Of a stretch of DNA of 64,000 nucleotides, positions 58,725 to 64,000 are shown piece after piece. Within the stretch, counting starts at the first letter, position 1; every line of letters starts with the position of its first letter. The notes under the pieces were generated by a model. That model searched no databases. It was not told the origin of the DNA and saw only the letters and a program-made list of their open reading frames with translations. This DNA is from Catonia carolina (Eukaryota; Arthropoda; Insecta; Hemiptera; Achilidae). Location: the NCBI GenBank assembly GCA_035578175.1, contig JAQMRL010000003.1, positions 58,202,672-58,266,671 on the forward strand, read 5' to 3'. Made by a program: the position numbers and the translations under genes.

Positions 58725-59716
58725 ACACATTTAAGAGCTGGAGTCAAAGTTGTAGGCTTTTCAGCGAGGCTTAACTGTTCAAAAATTGTGTTGCATGATC
58801 AGATCGTTTTTGGTACTTGTGTTTTTAGTGATGTGAAGTGTCGTTTGACAGGGACTTCGATGTCCAACAGAAACTACAGAAATTTCACTCTTGATACGAT
58901 ACATCGTATTGTAACACCTGAACCCAAAAACAATGATTTTAGCGATTGGTCTGCGTGTGAAAAAATATCTCAAGAACGGAATAGCATACGAAGTTGAAAA
59001 TTGGAACTTAAGTTAGATATCATTAGGGGTCCGACACGAACATTTTCAACAAAATCGGTCATCGGAAATAGTAGTTTATTCGAGCAAGTTTTCACTTTTT
59101 GCGATTTTCTCAAAAACGGCTTCTACGATTTTTTTAAATAGCCTTATTTACTAAATTTTTTATGCTCTACAAAATTGGTTAAGCGCACATGTCTACTGAA
59201 ATTTGTGGGGGCTGTGCTCTCGTGGTAAAAAATGTTTCTATAATGTTTTTTAAGGCATTGTGGCCTTAATACGCATTCCTGGGCGAAAGTGTGAAAGTCA
59301 AAGTTGTAGAACATAAAAAACCTACAACTCTTATTACAAGTATTTTTTCTACAAGATTAAATTTAGCGTCAATTAGTGATTTTCTGTATTTTGCACATCA
59401 AAATTTATAAAAGTAGGATTTTTTTATATTACCGCCTTAGTATGCATTTTACAACAAAAGTGTATTTATACCCTCAAATAAATTTCAAAGGTATAGAAAA
59501 TCAAGAAACCTACAACTATTATTTTGAGTATTTTATTCAACAAAGCCTTGTTCAGCGTCAATTAATGAGTAGTAGTTTTACAGATGTTATTTTCATTTTG
59601 CGTCATTCACCCATGATTAAAATTAGGTTATGTTTTTCATTCTATATTGCTTACTATAGTACTTATAATATTAAACATAGGTTATGTTTCATTATTTACA
59701 TTGGCAAAAGAAAATC
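58725..59716 (-). repeat. Copy of repeat R1, inverted, long form
   Basis: Contains AACACCTGAACCCAAAAACA, AGCGATTGGTCTGCGTGTGA, AGATATCATTAGGGGTCCGA and CTCAAAAACGGCTTCTACGA, and several AAAGTTGTAG / CCTACAACT modules. It ends near GGCAAAAGAAAATC (about 59703), a decayed terminus. No microsatellite at the CA/TG site (TGCGTGTGAAAA only). Confidence 0.75.
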
Positions 59717-61428
59717 GTGAGAATGTTAGGCCTATACACCAAATTTTTTGTGGCTTATTCAAATTCACATCAACTGTATTAGTTATATTCGCTATTACTA
59801 TGGATAGCGGTATAAAACTTTTCGTTTCAACGTGTTATAATTTTCAGACCCTAGCCGGGGATCTTATGATAGCGACCAGATTACTTAATTTTATTTCTGT
59901 CTTCCGATTCCACAAAATGATCAATGAGAGTACGGCAAAACAATAATTTTTCTGATGTGCTGTTGAAGATACTCAGGAAAAGAAAGACGTATGCCATTGA
60001 ATTAGCAATTCGTTTTAGTAAAATGCAAAGAATGAAAACCTGCTGTTGCCGTTATCCCGAATTCAATTTCCGGAATTTTTCATCACTCATTTTGATCTAC
60101 CACGTATTATCATCTCCGCTGATATGCGAAACAGTCTGATGTAAAACAAAAAACTGTTTTTATCTAAAACTTAAAACTTATGTAGTATATCTTCTTTCAA
60201 AACTAACAAATATTTTTAAAAAATTTAAAAAAAAGAAAAGATGTAACTAGAATTATGATTTATTGACTAGCTAGAAGAGAAAATGTCACATGCATTTACC
60301 AGAAAAACAATTTATTAATAGCAAAATTAATAATTTTAGTAATCTGCTAAAATTAGTTCTGGAAAGCTGGATTCAAATAACTCGTTCGAGACTAGCCTAC
60401 AAGTTCATTGATTAAATGTGTTATAATACAATATTATCTTTCTCATACAATTGAGAAAGCTAGCCTACTTATCCTTATAAATTTTCTAAAAAAAATTATT
60501 AGATTATTTCTAATTTAAATTTAATTTCGAAAACGATCAATTTAAGTTCAATTATATCAATTATGCCCTAATTGTCTTGATGGATTTTTCTTTAGACGTC
60601 ATATTCTCCAAGAAGGTTGGCAGTCATCTTGGCAACCAAGGCTTTGGATGCTGCCGTTTTAAACAAATCAGTGGAACTCCACCTGACCCAGGTTATGGCT
60701 CTTCTACCCCGACCTCATTTCCCCTATTATCACATGACCAAGTATGAAAAATTGCGTATTTTATGGTTCTAACAATCTCTTTATCCCTTTCAATCATTCT
60801 GATAACACTCTTGTTTGTAACACAATCCACCCAGGTAAAGCTCAAAATTCTTTAATAAGATCACATTTCGAGTTCCTTTTATCTGTGGCTTATGTTCATC
60901 TTCTTCAGGGTCCAGATCTCTTACCGTTATATAATACTGAGAACAACTAACATTTAAGAAGTTGAATTCTTAACTTTATTCTAAGGCTCTATTGCACAGT
61001 ATTTTCTCACTTTATTGAAACCGATTCTTGTTCACCCAATCTAGCACTGTATCTTCAGGGCATTTATTATTTTTGTTAATACAGTACTTGTTACCAAATA
61101 TTATCATTGTAACACCTAAACCTAATTCGTTCGGGATTTGGGCATGATAAATAATAAACAGAATTTCTTTAAACTTATAGCAATTCTTTATTGACACAAA
61201 TAATAATTAAAATTATTGATTACACCTAGCACACTAACAAATTACAATTAGTTTACTTCAATTAAATTAATTACAAAACTTCAAACTTAAACTACACTTG
61301 ACTATAATAAAGACACTGACACTTAAGGATAAAAACAATTAATTGATTTATCTGTCAACAACCACTTGATACTACCCGTACGCACACGCATTATTAATGT
61401 ATACATTCATTATTAATGTATTATTAAT
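59717..61428. other. AT-rich stretch with little recognised
   Basis: GACCCTAGCCGGGGATCTTA (59846) may be a scrap of a SINE B-box region. 60600-60950 is a little GC-richer with a 68-codon frame of no recognised family. Nothing else supported. Confidence 0.25.
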
Positions 61429-61615
61429 GCCGGCCGCATTGGCGCAGTTGGTAACGTGCTCGCCTCTCATCATGCGGTCTTGGGTTCGAATCCCATTCAG
61501 GCACGGCATATTTTCATACGTTACAAAAAAAATCATTTCATCCTTCACCGTCTGCATTAGCAGTAATTGCAGAACAGTCGGACGTTAAACCCAATAAAAA
61601 AATAAATAAAAAAAA
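61429..61615 (+). repeat. SINE, family A
   Basis: GCCGGCCGCATTGGCGCAGT, TGGTAACGTGCTCGCC (A box), CTTGGGTTCGAATCCCATTC (B box), the body GCATATTTTCATACGTTAC and TCTGCATTAGCAGTAATTGC, and an AAAAATAAATAAA tail. Same family as 6206-6384 in the other orientation. Confidence 0.85.
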
Positions 61616-62215
61616 AATGTATTCAGACCCGGTCCCGCAACGATACTATTTCGAAACGGGCGACAACACTTTCCATTCACAATTCAAGCATTGACAAACC
61701 AACTACAAAGGCGCTAACTGTTTTTACACCTGTGGTCTGATAGTTTCTCCAAACAATCGAGAACATCGTAGAAGAAATAAAAATAAAAACAAACGTATTT
61801 GCTAGTTTCCATTTACGAGAATTCCTATTCAAAAGATTCCATTCATCGTTTTCTTTTATTCTTGTTCAATACACAACACTTTCTAGAGTAGGCCTACACA
61901 ATTTCTTACAATGAAAATTTATTCTCTTAATCATTTCTAGATTATTACTGTATAATATTACAGTATTTTTGGTCCTTCTCGAAACTTTCTTGATGAATTT
62001 TTAAGTTTTTCTGTAGTTCATGTGTACGTAAGATGAATTTTTTATGCATAATAAACTTTGTATTGTTGTGTTACAACAATATTTTTAATTTGTTCAGTTT
62101 TCGTTTTGAAAGTTAAAACTGTTTAATAAAAAATATTATTAAGTGGACTTTTGAATATGAACTCTTAACATATTAAAAATTAATTTGTAGGTAATCAATC
62201 ACCATAAATTTTCAT

Positions 62216-62870
62216 AGGCGGCAATTTTAAAAATTGTCATCTATCATTTTGTTTCGTCCGTCCGTCACACCCAGACATCAGAAACTGCAAGAGGTAGCAA
62301 CAAACGGTTTTCTGATTCGTAATCTACACAAAAAGTTAGCGGGCCTAAATTGGTTTTGAAGTTTCAATTTCGACCGGAAGTCGAGAAATCAAAGTCAGAA
62401 ACTACAAGAGATAGAAAAAAAACGGTTCTAAATTGGGTTTGAAGTTCCGGTTTAAACGAGAAAATGTCCAAAACTGAGTCAATAAATCAAAGCCGGAATT
62501 TGAAAACAAAAACAGTGACATTCGATTCCTCTTAAAGAGTATATACCAAAATCATTGGGTTTGAAGTCCATTAGGTTTTCGGTTTCGACCGAAAGCGGCT
62601 TAAAACCGGAAGTCAATCAAAGTCGGAATTCGGAAACAAAAATAGTGTCATAAGATTACTCTTAAAAATTAGATACAGAAATCATTGGGTTTGAAGCCCA
62701 CTGGGTTTTAAGCTTCGACCGAAAGCGGGCAAAAACCGGAAGTCAATCAAAGTTAAAACTTGGAAACAAAAATAGTCTCATTCGATTCTTCTTAAAGAGC
62801 AGATACAGAAATCACGAATGGTTTCTCAAAGGTAAGGCTTTTTAAAAATTGCCACCAGCCATGATACGCA
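62216..62870 (+). repeat. MITE-like element (family M2) with internal tandem repeats
   Basis: The left end GGCGGCAATTTTAAAAATTG and right end TTTTTAAAAATTGCCACC are inverted. The inside starts like the copy at 31268 and then has about two and a half tandem units of roughly 130 bases (from 62484, 62616 and 62746), each with AATCAAAG, GAAACAAAAA, CATTGGGTTTGAAG, TTCGACCGAAAGCGG and AACCGGAAGTC. The outer flank TCGTCTCATGAAAGGGATTT matches the other copy. Non-coding. Confidence 0.8.
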
Positions 62871-63559
62871 TCGTCTCATGAAAGGGATTTTTTTCATATG
62901 GTCATTAACTTACGTATTTTATGTGATAATAAAGTTTATTTATTTATTTTGCTATCAATTGTAAAGTAGATTTTTTTCTATTACAGTAATAAATAAAGGT
63001 TTAGAAATTTAATTTAACTATATCAACAATTTATATTTATTTAACAGATCGATTAATATCATATTACTACTGTATTTACATTGAAAACATGGTTCATACA
63101 AAATAAATAAAACTTAAAAAGGTAATTTCTTTAATCCTAAATTAATTATTAATATAAATCGATACGAGCTACACTGTATAATAATATGGTTTCCCTTATC
63201 GTTCTCTTCACACTACGTAGGAATACGCTAATTAATAGCACACATGGGACTATTATATGTTCACAATATTAGTGTTGTGTTTAAGTCAGGTGAACCGTAT
63301 AACACAGTCTATGCATCCCCCGAGTTTAACTTCCTCAGTCTATGTTATTGATAATTAGGAATAATGAGCATATAATTAACAAAATAAGAAATTTATTGAT
63401 AAGTTTTTATCATTATTCTCAAACTCTCAACCGCCAATAAATCAATAAATATTTTTTATAAAAAATAATAATTTTTTTAAAGAAATAACGTTAAAGAAGT
63501 GATATTTTTCTTTTAAAAGTGTTAAAAAGTGATAAAGAAAAAACACATGCTCACCACAA

Positions 63560-64000
63560 CAGCTGAACACACAATTTAAACAGTTTTATTGGATACTAGG
63601 TAAACGTTTGACACTCAATGTTAACAAAAAATTTACAACTTACAAAGCAATATTCTTAAACCAATATGGACGAATAGAATTCAATTATGGGGATCGGCAA
63701 GCTATTCCAACATTGAAATCCTGTATAAAGATTCCAATCGAAACTACTCAGGACAATCATATCACCTTGGTACATAACAAACAGCATAATACACAGAGAT
63801 TTACATATTCTAACAGTTCAACAAGAAATCAATCCATACAGAGCAAATTACCAAAGAAGACTCAAATCACCCTGCCATCTTACTTCTACGCAATTCAAAC
63901 GACACTCACCAACTGAAACCAAGAACAACGGACTTATTTTAAAGCGACAAGTTAATATATGACTTAAACCAACGAAGTTGCCCCATTGGGTGGTTTTCTT
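63560..64000 (+). repeat. Jockey-like LINE fragment, cut by the window edge
   Basis: The plus strand reads LNTQFKQFYWILGKRLTLNV, then KKFTTYKAIFLNQYGRIEFN, the LN--FK-LYWLLGR--L---NK-LIYK-I region after the reverse transcriptase of Jockey elements, followed by weaker text; the 102-codon frame at 63608-63916 is not a host gene. Confidence 0.65.

Noticed and set aside
59376..59946. Plus-strand frames of 99-114 codons
   Set aside because: They lie across an R1 repeat copy and beyond it with no motif; other R1 copies are not open in the same frame.
61429..61505. Possible tRNA gene
   Set aside because: The same head with body and A-rich tail occurs at 6206, so it is a SINE.
1..64000. CRISPR array, bacterial operon, prophage or endosymbiont DNA
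   Set aside because: No regularly spaced short repeats, no bacterial genes, and introns, SINEs and pol III boxes throughout.

Overview
The window is AT-rich animal nuclear DNA with spliced genes, tRNA-derived SINEs, LINE tails, mariner and hAT transposons, and no bacterial-style operons. The gene content and repeat style point to an insect. A family X DNA polymerase of the lambda type, which Drosophila lacks, argues against a higher fly; a hemipteran or other hemimetabolous insect is my best guess, held weakly.

Two host genes can be reconstructed exon by exon, both on the minus strand. (1) A DNA polymerase lambda orthologue (POLL): eight coding exons from about 20704 down to 1410, joining in phase to about 499 residues, with BRCT, dRP-lyase, fingers, palm and thumb parts. 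All three catalytic aspartates and the lyase lysine are present, but the two residues at the sugar steric gate, Tyr-Phe in human pol lambda, read His-Cys here. (2) A vesicular monoamine transporter (VMAT, SLC18A family): eleven coding exons from 51552 down to 31066, joining in phase to about 441 residues. Only the first coding exon (N-terminus and TM1) was not found; it is probably to the right of the window. The genes are functionally unrelated neighbours.

The introns and flanks are filled with mobile DNA. Within POLL introns: a nearly intact mariner (2028-3337), a SINE with a perfect 13-bp target duplication (6206-6384), LINE tails, a nearly complete hAT element of 3740 bp with an 8-bp target duplication (7938-11677), a deleted mariner (13029-13953) and a GC-rich tandem block (about 16490-17030). 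Between the genes: copies of a dispersed repeat with 12-bp inverted termini, a solo LTR (26261-26943) and SINEs. Within VMAT introns: a mariner with a stop and a frameshift (33249-34574), a deleted mariner (38027-38937), a Tigger/pogo-like relic, a 250-bp tandem duplication and more copies of the 12-bp-TIR repeat. Right of VMAT exon 2: SINEs, a long imperfect palindrome (about 56870-57145), an unassigned ORF near 58.3-58.6 kb, a MITE-like element with internal tandem repeats (about 62216-62870) and a Jockey-like LINE cut by the window edge.

No host-defence system, CRISPR array, bacterial gene or virus was recognised. The points most worth following are the altered steric gate in POLL, the nearly intact hAT and mariner elements, and the modular 12-bp-TIR repeat family in which CA/TG microsatellites have grown at the same internal site in different copies.
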